Shown here piece after piece: positions 1-12,139 of a stretch of 64,000 bases of DNA. The position numbers were made by a program, and so were the translations under genes. Origin of the DNA: Blasia pusilla (Eukaryota; Marchantiophyta; Marchantiopsida; Blasiales); NCBI GenBank assembly GCA_050084515.1, contig CM114271.1:1798001-1862000 (forward strand), in the 5' to 3' direction. A model generated the notes under the pieces. The model made no database searches. It was not told where the DNA came from and saw only the letters and a list, made by a program, of their open reading frames with translations. Numbering within the stretch: the first letter of the stretch is position 1; every line of letters begins with the position of its first letter.

Positions 1-383
1 TTAGGAGGTTTCATCCTGGAGATTACGTGTATTTACAGCAGGCGGCACCCACGACACTAGATGTCACTGTAGGGCGCACGATCCTACGTGTGCGCGAGGT
101 ATTACCGACCGGAGTCCTCATGTTGGAGGGATGAGATGGTATGGTTTGGAAGGATCATATGCGCGATTGTGCGCCATGTCATCTTCCGAACGTAGATGGG
201 ACGGTGGATCCAAGCTTGGCAGTGGTACCTGCAGGCTTGAGGTGTATGTTGTGCGGATCTGCGAGGGGTGCAGCCACCATGTTGGTATGTGATGGTTGTT
301 CTCGAGGGTGGCATATGTCATGTCTGACCCCCCCTCTTGATGTGGTTCCCACGGGACGATGGATGTGTCCGAGATGTGTATAG
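1..383 (+). pseudogene. Ty3/gypsy polyprotein C-terminus (integrase tail + PHD finger), copy 1
   Basis: This is the last part of a Ty3 polyprotein whose upstream part lies outside the window. The first ~130 bases encode an integrase C-terminal segment (RRFHPGDYVYLQQ, then TTLDVTVGRTILRV). An in-frame TGA at about 133-135 follows, and the same frame then runs from about 141 to the TAG at 381-383. The end is a textbook PHD finger of Cys4-His-Cys3 type: CMLC, then CDGC, WHMSC and CPRC, with all eight zinc ligands intact. A second copy of the same tail lies at 31,390-31,823, which shows that the finger belongs to the element family rather than to a chance host gene. Position at the polyprotein end is where many plant Ty3 elements carry a chromodomain, so a chromatin-targeting role is inferred. 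Confidence 0.85.
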
Positions 384-429
384 GGTAGTAGGTCATGTCA
401 GAGAGATGTGATATTTTCTATCTCGGAGT

Positions 430-1222
430 TAGGGGATCCAACCGCCCCACTAGGGGGCGGTTGTGTGATCTCCATGTATATGTATGAGTTTATTTTTGTA
501 CATGTGTGGATCGACCCGTGTGTGGGGAAGATCGGTGTTGTGTGGTGTAGATGTGACCAGCGATGTATGTTGTGTAGCGATATGTATGCGCACGACATAC
601 GGTGTCATCACATCTCGAGTAGCCGATAGGCCGAGATCTATCGTGGATAGGGCGTAGGAGCCAACGGACTATCTTGAGTGTAACTTTGTCCCACAATGTC
701 GGATGAGGTTGAGGATAGGTCCATTGTGTCAGGACCGTTGTTTCTGATGACTTTCATGTTGAGGTCTTTTACAACCGGGTGACTTGTTGACCAGGTCACC
801 GCCTGGTAACTGTCTTGCGCGCGAGTTACCAAGGGAAGGGCTATTTTTAGGAGAAGAGCCTTTTGGCTCTTCCCAACCTATATAAGAGAGGAAGATGGCT
901 TTCCTAAGCCATCTTTCTCATGTTGGGCCGTTGGAGCACCTCCCTTGTATGTGTGTGAGCTAGGACTAGGGTGCTAGCGTCCGGATTCCTTGATAGCACA
1001 AGGTGGACGAGGCTCGATATGCCGATGTAGATTGAGGAGTGGAGTTTTAGGCCGGGTGTGCCGTTTTTACTACTCTTTATTTTTGTTGTGTGATCTCCAT
1101 GTATATGTATGAGTTCATTTTTGTACATGTGTGGATCGACCCGTGTGTGGGGAAGATCGATGTTGTGTGGTGTAGATGTGACGAGCGATGTATGTTGTGT
1201 AGCGATATGTATGCGCACGACA
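430..1222 (+). mobile_element. LTR-like region with ~135-bp direct repeats
   Basis: Directly after the PHD coding end there is a purine-rich tract (actagggggcgg, ~449-461) that looks like a polypurine tract. It is followed by TGTGTGATCTCC, a plausible LTR start. A ~135-bp segment starting there (about 465-598) recurs almost unchanged at about 1086-1221, and both copies end in GCGCACGACA. Between them lies a good TATA box (CTATATAAGAG, ~878-888) followed by an imperfect hairpin (GATGGCTTTCC / catcttt). Either the LTR is ~757 bp with duplicated ends, or two ~135-bp LTRs flank a short interior (TRIM-like). I cannot decide between these. Confidence 0.55.
878..888 (+). promoter_or_regulatory. TATA box of the LTR-like region
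   Basis: CCTATATAAGAG lies in the middle of the region between the two direct repeats, just after a small hairpin (AAGAGCCTTTTGGCTCTT, ~855-872). It is the best promoter-like sequence in the first 2 kb and would drive plus-strand transcription starting near 910. The assignment rests on sequence match and position only. Confidence 0.45.
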
Positions 1223-3237
1223 ATATGAAAATTGAAAAATATTTAGTCCCATAAGTCAAAATCAGTTAATGCAAGGCTCGATAAAAAAATATTATAGAGG
1301 AATTATGAACTAAATTCATATATCCAATGTATACTAGTATCAATTTAAACTCCACCATACAAGTCCATAACACATCTTTGCAATACCGGTAGAGCCCTCC
1401 AAGGTTGCACAAAAATGGACTTGTTTGCATGTGGGACCCTAAAACCTTTTTTGGTACGTGGGTCACGTGTGCGGGCTTGGGACACAAGAAAAGGTGTGTT
1501 CTTAGATTGAGGATGCAAGGCAAGGACCAAATGGGTATGCGAGCTTAATGCGGGCCAGTATGGGCTCGGCGGGGGTTGGATGCGGGCTAGAAAACGGATG
1601 GCAAGAACCAACAGGGGTCACTAGGCTGGTCTAACCCAAGTCTACGATGAGGTCAGGGTAGGACTAGGTACACGCAGTGGGAACTCGGGCCTGCATGGAC
1701 ATGTCCGTCCTAAGGACGAACATAAGTCTGCAGACACATAATTTTTCCGTGCGCAACCTTGCAGCCTTCCTCTCAAATTCTCTCTTGGGTATCCTACACT
1801 TAAAAATATTGCAATAGGAGGGTAAAAACCCCTCTTGCATATAGTAGTATATATTCAAAATAAATATGAATGGATCTGTGAGAGAAGAAAATAGCCTTGT
1901 GGACTGTATGTACAACTTTCTTTAAATGAGGAGAGTTGTCCTCACCGACCCACAAATAGCTTTGATCATGAAAAATAGGAATAGTCACAATCCAAGCCAC
2001 GCACTCGAAAAATCAACCATGAAAATTTGGAGTGTCAATCCTCTAGCACTAGAAAAAAAATCAAACCATCTTTCATAAGGATAACGAGTTCAATCATGAA
2101 ACTGCAAAATGGCGCCCCGATTTACCCATCTCTACTTCCAAAGATGAAAAATGCATAATCATAAGTGTTGACTAATACAATAGTGGTAAGGCAATGATTC
2201 CCCCTTGAATAGAGAGATGGGCCTAACCATAATGAAGATATTTTTCTTCACATGAAATGGAAAAGCTCGGAGCCTACCTTTAGAATAGATAGAATTGCAA
2301 GGTGACCAAGTGTTGGAAGAACTATTCAAAAATCTCTTATCGTGTGTGAGAGGGAAAAAAGGTTAATTTGTAAGAGGGCATTCCTTGATTTTGAAAACTT
2401 ATTTCAAACCTAAGATCTAAATATAAACAATCGATACTAGTTCGGGGAGTTGTCTTCAAGGTTGTCTTGTGGAAATGCTGAATAGGAAATCAAGGAACAT
2501 CCAATGTTCATACAAAATCCAAATAAATGCAAGAGGGAGGCAACATGATTCCAATTCATCTGAATTTGACTGTTATCTTAGCTCTCTAGATATATACAAC
2601 ATCCAAAACATTTGTGTTAAACTCTCACGAAAGTGGAAAAGAACGTAGGAAATTTTGACTAATCGGACCGAAAGAATCCTCTCTTTTCAAGTGTGACAAC
2701 TCCTTGATCTAAATTATTTTTCTCCTCTATCAAATCATGATAGATTATGAAATATCCATGAATAATTGTAATAAATACCAGAAAAAACTTGGCTAAAGAA
2801 ATATGCAAGCCAAGGTAATAAAAATAATGACAAATGACCTACAACAAAGAAGCTTAATCATGTCCTTGATTCTCATAATTTGGCCGAGCCATCGAGACCT
2901 TCAAATTCAAGGTTTTTGCAAAGTCTGGATTTAGCAATGAAGAGGAAAATATAATCCAAGAGCAACACATTGAAGTAAACTCAAGAACAATTATGGGCAC
3001 AATTTTCATTTCTCTTGAAAGATGTGAGAACCAAAGAACTTTGGCAACTTTGAGTTTTAGATATTCCATGACCTAATAAATTATATAAATAGCAAGAAAG
3101 GCCTCTACAATATTTTCACATCTCAAAGGATCTCTTTGTGTACAATGTGTAGCACTATACATATAATGTTTGCTATGATGACCTAGATACGTTATGGATG
3201 AAGCTTGTGAGATGAATATAATAAGCGTTAGTGTAAG

Positions 3238-3425
3238 CCCATGCGATGCATGGGTTTGAACTTCCTCCCATGATTAACTCTCAAAATTCGCAAATGTCAT
3301 TTTTAAAATCATTTTGAACAATCCCATTGGCTCAGAGGGCGAGCGGTCCTATTGGCTGAATGTGCCAAGTTTCAAGAGGAGAAAAGTTTGCAAAATGAAT
3401 GGGCACTCTCCAATAATAATATAGA
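3238..3425 (-). mobile_element. Helitron-like non-autonomous element 1
   Basis: Read on the minus strand, it starts at an A|TC junction with TCTATATTATTATTGGAGAG. It ends with a GC-containing hairpin (CCCATGCATCGCATGGG) ten bases before a CTAA. These are the classic Helitron features: 5' TC, 3' hairpin, CTRR, and no inverted repeats or target duplication. The same 5' end occurs in the elements at 33,324-33,569 and 55,595-55,892. The base after CTAA is C rather than the expected T, so the 3' boundary is less certain than in the other two. Confidence 0.5.
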
Positions 3426-4385
3426 TGAAACCTTGGTAGGTTTGGGTTGTAGAATTCTCAAAATGTAAGAAATTTAATCATTAGTGATAGAGGCCTATGC
3501 AATAGTGGACAAAGAAGAAGACTCATATCATATATATCGTTCCTTATGCACACACAAGCAAGTGTAGAATAGGAACAAGAGTAGGGAGAATATGGAAAAT
3601 ACAGTGGGGAGGAGGGACTATAAGAGAGGTTCCAAAGTATTTCCAAAGTTCCAAAGCATATCAAGCAAGGAGTGATAGTCAAAGAAGACAATAAGGTTTT
3701 GGAATATTTAATGTTGCAAGTGTTCAAATATAGTAAACACGTTGTAAGGAAGGAAGTAGAATATCTCTTCTTGGTCTTTTTGAATATGCGATCACTTGAA
3801 TGTTACTACCTACTTTTGCTTCTAGGAAGAGTTACACAAAATTTCAATTTACAATACTTGCAATATAAAAGCAAAAAATTGGAGTGAAGATATATTATAT
3901 ATTCCACGTATCCCAAGAGGACGAGCATCGATACTTGCAGTCCAAGAATAATCTATTGGGAAGATGAATTTTCATGTGTAAGTTAATGGACCATTTGGGG
4001 CTATTTATTGGAATTAATTCTTAGAATTACTCTCTTGTTTTGAGCATGGTTGTATTATCTATTGGGATAGTGCCCTTGATATGCTCTGTTGGATTAGGGT
4101 TGGAGAGGTGATTTGTGTGCGCTTATCACCAAGGAGGGACTTTAAAAATATATAAATAAAAACCTATTTTCATAAGATTTTGTGTACCTTTTCTAATAGC
4201 CCAAACCCCTCACTAACTATGAGAGAGGGTTTCGTTTGAGATGGAAGAGATTCTATGAAATATATGCAAGATTTTTGTGATTATTTAATTTATTGGAGAT
4301 TTTTTTTTGGCATATGATCGTATATGTTTTTAGTTTCTATGTTTGAGTGTGATATCTAGTTCGATGAATTGTACGAATGATTACA

Positions 4386-4424
4386 AGGATGTATGTTGTA
4401 TAGTGATGTGTATGCGCAAGACAA
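4386..4424 (+). repeat. LTR-end-like fragment
   Basis: The ~38 bases ending GTATGCGCAAGACA match, with about five differences, the end of the LTR-like repeats at 598 and 1221 (GTATGCGCACGACA). The flanking sequence upstream is AT-rich and not clearly alignable, so this may be the remnant of an old solo LTR of the same Ty3 family. Confidence 0.35.
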
Positions 4425-5337
4425 CTTGATAAGAAATTTATTCCCATGAACCAAATTAGAGTACAATATTACCAAAGTTATTTAACAAGTGTAGAGCTAA
4501 TATTTCAAAAGGATTTTTTTTTTTAACAAATTAGTTTAATAGGCCTAGGTTCATATGTCAGCAAGTATAAATTTTTACCAAGTGGATTTTTGAGTAACAC
4601 ATGGAACTATTTAACCTTTGGCTTCAAAAATATTTTCTTACCTTTCTCAAGTACCTTTTTGAGACAACTTACCGGAATGATTATTCTCAGGTAGAAGACA
4701 CAAGGTGAAAAAACTGAAACTTTCCTATTCTAGGAAGCTTGCAATGGCCTTAATAGTATACATTCTAGGATTATTATTTCTTCAAAGTCAAACTTGGATT
4801 TTCCCTCTTTTTTCAAACGTCCATTTGGTCGTCCTCAATTCTTTTTCCATCTTGAATAAACTAAATTTGCAGCCCTTTAAAAAAATTCCCAGCAGTATTT
4901 TGACGAGGTCACAAAAATACTGCAAGGTATCAACTCTATTTCTGAAAATTGAGACAAATGTCTTGCGCCAAAATTAGCCATCCTTTAATAAACTCTAAAA
5001 CTGAAAACAATCCAAAATTTACTAATTATAGACTAATTAACCACATATAAATAATTCCAAAACCCATGCGTAAGTTTTGGCACGTCATTAATAAATAAAT
5101 AGATAAATTTATTATCACCCCTCCTTTGCGAACTTGCGAAGCAGCAGCATCAGCAAGGACCACATCCTCGATATGGGCAGACAAGTTCTCCTGCCACCGC
5201 GAAAGAAGCACCGCTCTCTCCAAATATAGAAAGCCATCCTCCGTGTTACGAAACCGGTCTGCTAGTCTACTCCCCTCCCCAACTAACGTAGATGTCTGCC
5301 AAACAGAGAAGCGAAACGATGAGTATAGTAGTATACC

Positions 5338-5440
5338 GACCGACCTACCTACCTACCTACTTCTCTCCCTATCTACCTATTACATACTTACCTACTAGCC
5401 CTACCGGCCCTACCGGCCCTACCAGCCCTACCAGCCCTAC
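5338..5440 (+). repeat. Microsatellite CCTA / CCCTACCGG
   Basis: A run of CCTA/CTAC units (5338-5398) passes into five nine-base units of the form CCCTACCGG/CCCTACCAG (5398-5440). It is simple tandem repeat sequence with no coding interpretation. Confidence 0.8.
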
Positions 5441-6029
5441 CTAAACGTAGCTCCAAGCCTCCAACGAACAAAGGGAGCGGGAAAAAGCAACGACTGCGGC
5501 AAACACGTAGTAGTCGTTTTGTTGACGGATGCGTGCGTGCAGAAGTGGTGACGGTATGCATGGCGGCGAGTTGCGTCCCGGCGATGGCGTGTTGGCGTTG
5601 AGAATGCTCGGAAGCGTACGGGCGTTTTTGTCAGTTACGTGTGCGCGTTGCCGTCTTTGTGTGTTGCCTGCCTGCCTGACTCGTTCAAACGGAATCGGGG
5701 GGAGTGGGAGGGCCAGCGATGGAGTTTCCGGTTGTCGGAGTGTATCGGTGTCTAGGTAATTTCTTCAGGCTGGTGTTTTGTTTTGTTTTGTTTTCTCTAC
5801 GGTTTCTAATTTATCAAAGTGTCCTTCACACACACGAGTATAACAACTAATTTTCTTCTCAAGTTCTTTCCTCTCAAGGTTGCACATTGGATCGGTGTTA
5901 TTATGAGGGGTTTTCGTTTCTCTTTTGAATTGTAGAATCCATTTTTGAATTATTAATTTTTTTTGAAAGAGGACAAAATAATGCAACAAAATTCCGCGGA
6001 AGGAAAGAGGGAGGAAAAGCAAAAAAGGC

Positions 6030-7790
6030 TACATGCGGACGCCTGAACCAATTTCGCGAGTTTTGCGATGAATAGTTTGAAACAAATTAGACATAAACAC
6101 TAGTGATTGGTTGCATGTGAGTGGACAATGAGGTGAGTGGCCACCAACCACTTGGGTTCCACGTATCAACGCCAGTGATTGTGCAGGTTCACGTTGTAGT
6201 GCTATTGAGATAAATTGACGAAAAGAAGTGGTGACAACGAAGAGAGAAGAACTATGAGAAGGGGCGAGTTGACGATTCTTGAAGGAATGGTGAGCGCTTG
6301 TTTTCAGTTAAGTACCAAAAGATGTATGTAAGTACCAAAAAAATTCCACTGTAAAAGGAATAAATCCATTGGTTGCATGTCTCACTCCATAACTTAACTC
6401 CTTCATTCTTACTATTGCATCCATTGCGAAACCTTTAATATGTGCAACCCAATACAAAAAGTTAGAATATGTTGAATCAACAACCACAACATCATCCAAT
6501 AGATAAAGCCGTCTCGAGATATAATAAGATCAACTCCTTCACAAGGTTGCTTCTGTAGTAGAAGGTAGGATATATAGCTTCTCTTGCCAAGTAATGTTCC
6601 ATGTAATACGAGGCACTCATGTTACTAAGTCTTTGATCACATTGTGGATTGTCGTTCATTCTTCACCATGTGCTCATCGAAGATATGGATACCCTTTGCA
6701 TTAATGGGCCTTCCACGTACTCAATTAAACATACCTAAAAGAGAAGGACGAGGAACTCCAAGGTGTAATCACAAAACTACTGAGATTATACTCCGTGGAA
6801 GACCAATTAGAAGAATACGAGGATTTGCAATAAACCATCCCCCACGCTTGTACCCACACACACATGCATACAAGCTCGATGCGTCTTAGAGGATTCCCCA
6901 GAGAGAATGTTGGTAAAGTTGATTTGGTGCAAATTCTCAGAAAAAAGCTTTTGAAGTCAATCAAACCCTTATGTGATCAATTGATTGAAACATGATAGAA
7001 TGGCTTGTGTAGCAAGTGGAAGAAGATCCTCGGTAGATCTTAGATGTTTTTGGAATAATAGACTCCCCTCCTATACATGGGTCACATGATCCATCAAGAT
7101 AGGTGCATCTCCTTGGAGAAACCTTGAAGAAAAACCCCACACCTCCATAGAAATAGGAAAGATATCTTATCTTGATATCATTACCTCTTTAAAATATATT
7201 TAGACCAAGAATTTGATCAAAATTTGCCATGATAGAAGAGTCAAAAGAGGCCAACTGATGTGAACTCTGAAATGAGAGGATAAGAGTAACAAAGCTAAGA
7301 CAAATATCATAGAAGATACTATGAGAGAATCCCATAAGCCACTTAAGTATCCCATAGCTGAGGAAAAAAATGAAGCCATTCTTCAATTTTCAAAATGCCT
7401 CATCCAAGAACTTAGTTACATAGTCTATAAAGCCATTTGGGACAACAAGGATTTGAGCTCCTTTGGTACAGATGATATAATCACAAGGAGGTGGAGTGAA
7501 TTTTAAGGGAAGGTATGAAGGAGACGATATTCGATATTTACTAGGTTGGACTTTAAGGTTTATAATAAACAATTGCTCCACAAAATGGATAAAAGCAAGA
7601 ACCAATTTAGAAGAAGGACCTATAATACGAGTATCATAAAAAATACAAGGGAAGAAAAAAATGGCCTAGCTATGGGATCACCTTGACGCATGCCATATGT
7701 TGATTGGAGAATACTATATTCTCGAGAAGTAGCATGGTGAGAATAGATAATGAGCGTATCCCAGACAAGGTTGCATGTGGATAAAGTTAG
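6030..7790 (-). pseudogene. Decayed LINE reverse transcriptase/nuclease fragment (copy A)
   Basis: Read on the minus strand, short broken frames match, in the same order, the better preserved LINE at 41.7-43.6 kb. The reverse transcriptase motif GMRQGDP lies near 7680, the segment FVEQLFIINLKVQPSK near 7560, and the C-terminal KELSYGVRHATNGFI near 6370. All frames carry many stops and indels. The sequence starts at about the same internal point as copy B, so both look 5'-truncated, as is common for target-primed retrotransposons. No intact protein can be read. Confidence 0.75.
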
Positions 7791-8117
7791 TGGTCGCAGA
7801 CATGTCCACATTCATTTTATGAAAGAACTTGTCTATGCAGATCCCACCTTCCCCTTCTTTCTCATCCCCCCACTTGCCTCCGTGTTCCATTTCTTCCTCC
7901 TCCCAACTCTACTCCGTCCTCCCTTATTGCCTTGCCTGCCTCAGCCTTGCCTTCCACCATGAGTTATAAGTGTAGGTCCCACTTCTTGTAATCCATGTCC
8001 GTGGATGTGTCTAGTTTTGTAGAAAACTGCTAAAGAATCATAATTGGTGGGAAACGGCTCTCACACTCATACACCACTATGGAGAACAAAATTTTGCTAT
8101 GAAAGAATGAGTGGAGG
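7790..8117. other. Intergenic, no gene seen
   Basis: This stretch between the decayed LINE and the solo LTR has a pyrimidine-rich segment (~7850-7960, many CCTT/CTTCC). The plus-strand open frame across it is low-complexity and has no recognisable domain. Confidence 0.5.
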
Positions 8118-8122
8118 CTGGT

Positions 8123-9129
8123 TGTCGCGCCCCTACTCTCCTTGAACGTCAATCTTTAGTGTTGCGGAAGCGTACGTTCAGTAGGTCACGATCTCATCGC
8201 CAATCTGCACCCAAACACACACTCTAGTTAGTCGGGTCTGGGCCAACCAGCGTTCCAACCCACCGAGTCCTCAACTCGGCGTCTCATCAAGCTCAACCTT
8301 CCTTAGTTCCTAGTTTCCAAAACACGGCAAGTCCTTCAAGACTTGGAACAGACTTCCTGGTTAGTCCAGGGATCTGAAACGGCACTTGCGCGCCTAGCAA
8401 TCCCAACTGTTCAACGGACCTCGTGTGAGTTCCAAACCGAGACCCAAGTAATTGAGTCGCAGTGTGAAATCCAAGAGGGATGTCTAAAATCACCTCAATA
8501 GACTTGGTGCAAGTTTTCCAACCCAACCCCCAAACTCGCGTTCCGATCCATGCCCTTGAGCCGCCCCGCGGCGCCCAAAGTGGGGTTCGGGTTCCAAGCA
8601 CTCTCGAAGACCTTCCCCCTTACTATTACTTCTGGGGTTCTCCAATAATCCCCCCCCCCCCTTTGGAAGAGGAAGGTCGGGCCCTTCATTGTGGCCCTCA
8701 ACCCGACTCTACTTATAGTCATTTATGGGTTGTTTCTCAGCCGCTGCTGAAGCGTTTGTAGAGATCTTTAGTGCATTTGAACCGACTTTCCATAAGATTT
8801 CTAACGCATCCTTATTTAATCCAAACGCATCTTGGCGCTAAAAGTTATGGCCATAAATACAGTCAGAAACTCTCAAACGCTAGTGGCATTCCAAATCCGG
8901 ATTCTTCCTTTGGCAACCCACTTCCTAGACTCAACTTCTTTCAAGTCTCATTCCGTGTTTGGTCCAGGTTTCTCGGTCGCGACCACAACATCTTAAACGC
9001 GAAGCCTCGCTTGCGTCTCGTCTCTTGTCTCCTCTTTGAGACTACTCCAACGCGCAAACTATCTTAGCGTGAGCCCGCTAATGTTCCGATGTTCCGCTTG
9101 GCACTCGTTTGGTCATGAGGGTCGCGACA
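8123..9129. mobile_element. Solo LTR with 5-bp target-site duplication
   Basis: The segment begins TGTCGCGCCC and ends GGGTCGCGACA, so its ends are near-perfect short inverted repeats with the canonical TG...CA. It is flanked on both sides by CTGGT (8118-8122 and 9130-9134), an exact 5-bp target-site duplication. There is no internal coding region. This is what remains after recombination between two LTRs. The LTR family differs from that at 430-1222, and I cannot assign it to Ty1 or Ty3. Confidence 0.85.
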
Positions 9130-9134
9130 CTGGT

Positions 9135-10300
9135 CCCCTTCTCAATTATATAGGGTATGTACAAGAAACCCTAACCCTAATCTTAACCGTAGTCTCGAGT
9201 TAGACTACTTGTGATTAACTAACCCTAGTTAAGATAATCGTGCTTAACTGACTAACCAAGATTAAGCTTCCCTACTTCGTGTGAGTACCAAATGTAGCAG
9301 TTTGGATGTCTGATGAGCTTGCATGTATCTCAATCTTTAATAGATTTGTCTGTCCATGTCCGTCTTAGGGATGGACTTGTCTGTTCTTGTGCGACCATGA
9401 TAATAGGCATAGAAGGAGCAGAAAAATGGAATGAGACTCGCTAGCTGTAGAGTTTATGAATTTTGACAAGACTACTCTTTTGCATCCTTGTACTTAATAC
9501 AAAACTCTTAGCATAGGATTTCTTATTAATTTCCCCTTTCAAAATTTCTCATTTATAAACTTATCTTAAGTTAAATTATTCTTGGGAAAATCATCCCTTC
9601 CAATGACACCATCTTAGTTTTAGCGGGAAAAAAATCCATGTTTCCTCCTTATCACCTAGAAATCATTTTTTTCATTTCATTTCTTCGTTATTGGGATTTT
9701 TTTCATCATTCCCCTCCTTGCCTCTCCACTTCGTTCGTTGAAAAAATAAAATTATCTTATCTTCTCTTTGAAAATCTCATATGATAAATATTTTTTCTTG
9801 AATTTTTTAATATCCTTAAATTTGCAATAACTATTCTTTGAGTGAGTCATACATATTACTAGAGTATCATGCTTGTAATGCCCATGGATTTTCACTCTTT
9901 TACTTGAATTCATTATGTTCCTTGTTCACATTCCTAAAGATTTTTTTTAGGAGTTTAGAAATACTTATAGTCTAAGAATATAAATTACTTTCCAAAATGG
10001 AACATAAGATAGGAGAAATACCAAGAAATAGTTTTATTACATAAGTAAAATTTCATCGAGAAAGAAAAATCTGAAATAAGAAAGAATAAGAAGATCCCCC
10101 AAAAACTTGGAGAGAGAGGACTTCAAAAATTAAAGAACATCAAGATCGCGTCCTTCTTGGAAAATTTAAAGAAATCAAGAGGGAAAGGATGTAAGAAATA
10201 TAATAAAGATTGAAAAGAAATGGCAACAAACCACTAATTGCACATGATGTTAAGAGAGGATATGTCATTAATTTGTTAACACTGTCTCATATTTTAGGAT
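9135..10300. other. AT-rich intergenic stretch
   Basis: No coding region is recognisable. Two AACCCTA units near 9170 resemble plant telomere sequence but are too few to be telomeric. The rest is AT-rich with many poly-T/poly-A runs and stops in all frames. Confidence 0.55.
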
Positions 10301-10309
10301 AGATTGGTG

Positions 10310-11700
10310 AGATCTAGTAGAGCGCCCTTCTCAAGTACTGGAGGACAGGCTCAAGAGGTTGAGGATGACTTGCTGAGGCCCCGAGAAACCTGAGAGAGCA
10401 GGTTTCCCTTTCGTTTCGGATCATTTGGAGCCATATTAAGGAACTTACTATTTTAGATAAGTACCATTTTGAGCATATGGTCGACTTTCTATTTTTGATA
10501 AGTGGTCCTTGACCTGCTACATCAGGTCAAGACCCAAGGAGGTGACTTGGGAGCAAAGGTTACCATGGAGAGAGCTTGGGGGAGGGAAGGGGTATACCTC
10601 AAGGAGAGAGAGTTTGAGAGCTCATTCTCTCTTTGTTGAACCTCTTGGCATGAGTTGGCGGAGCTATGATCTTGCTTGCCTTGTGTGTGTAACCCAAGCC
10701 TCTCATTAGGAGAGTGGGTTTGGTTTGACATTGAGAGAGACATGTGAGAGTGCACACATTTGAGAGTTATGGTGTTGAGAGAGATTGGATCTTGATTTAC
10801 AAAGAGAGAATGAGATGAGTGAGAGAGCTTCATGGGGGAGCTCGCTGGTCACTCGCTGGTTTTGCAAGTTGGGGATGGTGTTCCCCATTCAGCGGTTCAT
10901 GGGAGTGCTCCTCGGAGCCAGAGCCGCTCATTTTTTTGTTTCCTTTGCCGATTTTTCGTTGCAGAAGAGTGGCGCGTAGAAGCGCTGCCCAAGTTTTGAT
11001 AGGGATTGAGTATTGGGGCCAATTTCCCCATGCTGGTGCTCTCGGGAGCACCATGTACCGTGCTGATTTTTATTTTCATAGGTTTTAAATTTTTGTTGGG
11101 AGAAATCAGTGTGGAAGCGCTACCAAAATTTATGGAGGTGAAAGACACGTTGGGCTTTACGACAGTCCCCGTCAATTTTTACTGGAATGCCTTATTCAAA
11201 ATATTTTTTGACTTTGTTGTAGATCGTGAAGCTATGTACGCTGTGCAATGGTGCGCAATTGGGAGTTGCAAGCAAAAAGTTGTAGTCAATCTTGCAAAAT
11301 TGCCATTGCTAGGCGATTTTTAGGGTTAAATTGTTCAAACCCTAAACCAGCCGTCGTGCCGGCGGCGGCCGTAGCCATCATAGTCATCACCAATCGGGTT
11401 ATGGTGTCTGAGTTTTCATTTCATGTTGCTATGTTGTGATCGATAGCCGCTCGACGATGATCGAGTACCGTGCCGTGACGCCTGTAGCCGCAACGCGCCG
11501 CTTGTGGCCGCACCGCACCATCTCGATCGTGGAGCCGCTCCTTCAATAAGGAGTAGAGCGTGTGAATTTCTGATTGAGGAGGGTATACTACTGAGTGCCG
11601 CATCCCATTCCCGAGTGCTGTGCCATTTGTAGTCGTTCTGTGCCGCCAGTGCCGCACCAAACCTGCACCATACATCGAGGAGGTTTGAGCAGCATTAGTA
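10310..11700 (+). other. Putative 5' LTR/leader of the Ty3 element
   Basis: No conserved protein is seen. GAGGTTGAGGAT and the TATA-like/hairpin arrangement at 10,585-10,640 resemble the LTR-like region at 700-950, which supports a 5' LTR and leader. Segments of ~100 codons stay open near 11,006-11,320, but their product has no family features. The stretch 11,430-11,660 is rich in GCCGC/GTGCCG words. Its boundaries are not determined. Confidence 0.4.
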
Positions 11701-12139
11701 TGAGAGAAGTATAACTTGTTGATTGGAGGATTTGTCTTCACGATTGAGTTGGAGTCGAGATTTGCAGTTGCCGAGGAGCGACATCGACATTATTGTCAGG
11801 TTACCCATTTTGGTCTCTTACCTTGCATGTGTGAGGGATTTCCGAGTATTGGGAAGTTATTTGGGATATTGGGTTTCATGTTGATGTTGAGAGCATCGAT
11901 GATGTATGGGTTTAGGGGACATAGACCTATGTGGGATGTCCTGAGTTGAGGATGGTTTGTCGATGAGACGATAGATCAGTTGATTTGCCGCACCACGCTG
12001 CTTGTAATCGCACAACACACGTCTTAGTGACAGAGTGTAGATTGAGTGCCGTATGTTTAATTTGAGTGATTGAGGGATTACTCGCGAGATTGAGAGTGAT
12101 CGTGTGATAGGGGCACGAGGGCAGTCACGGCGTCCTTTC

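Larger units (their letters stand above)
1230..6020. other. AT-rich intergenic stretch, no gene recognised
   Basis: I see no protein with recognisable homology here; the open frames are short and of low complexity. It contains a Helitron-like element (3238-3425), an LTR-end-like fragment (4386-4424) and a short tandem microsatellite (5338-5440). A small minus-strand open segment near 5120-5223 (contains RWQENLSAHIEDVV) resembles an exon in composition but matches nothing I recognise. The remainder is AT-rich unique-looking sequence. Confidence 0.6.

Noticed and set aside
9165-9180. AACCCTAACCCTAA, plant-telomere-like units
   Set aside because: Only about two units, embedded in unique sequence beside a solo LTR; not a telomere or a convincing interstitial array.
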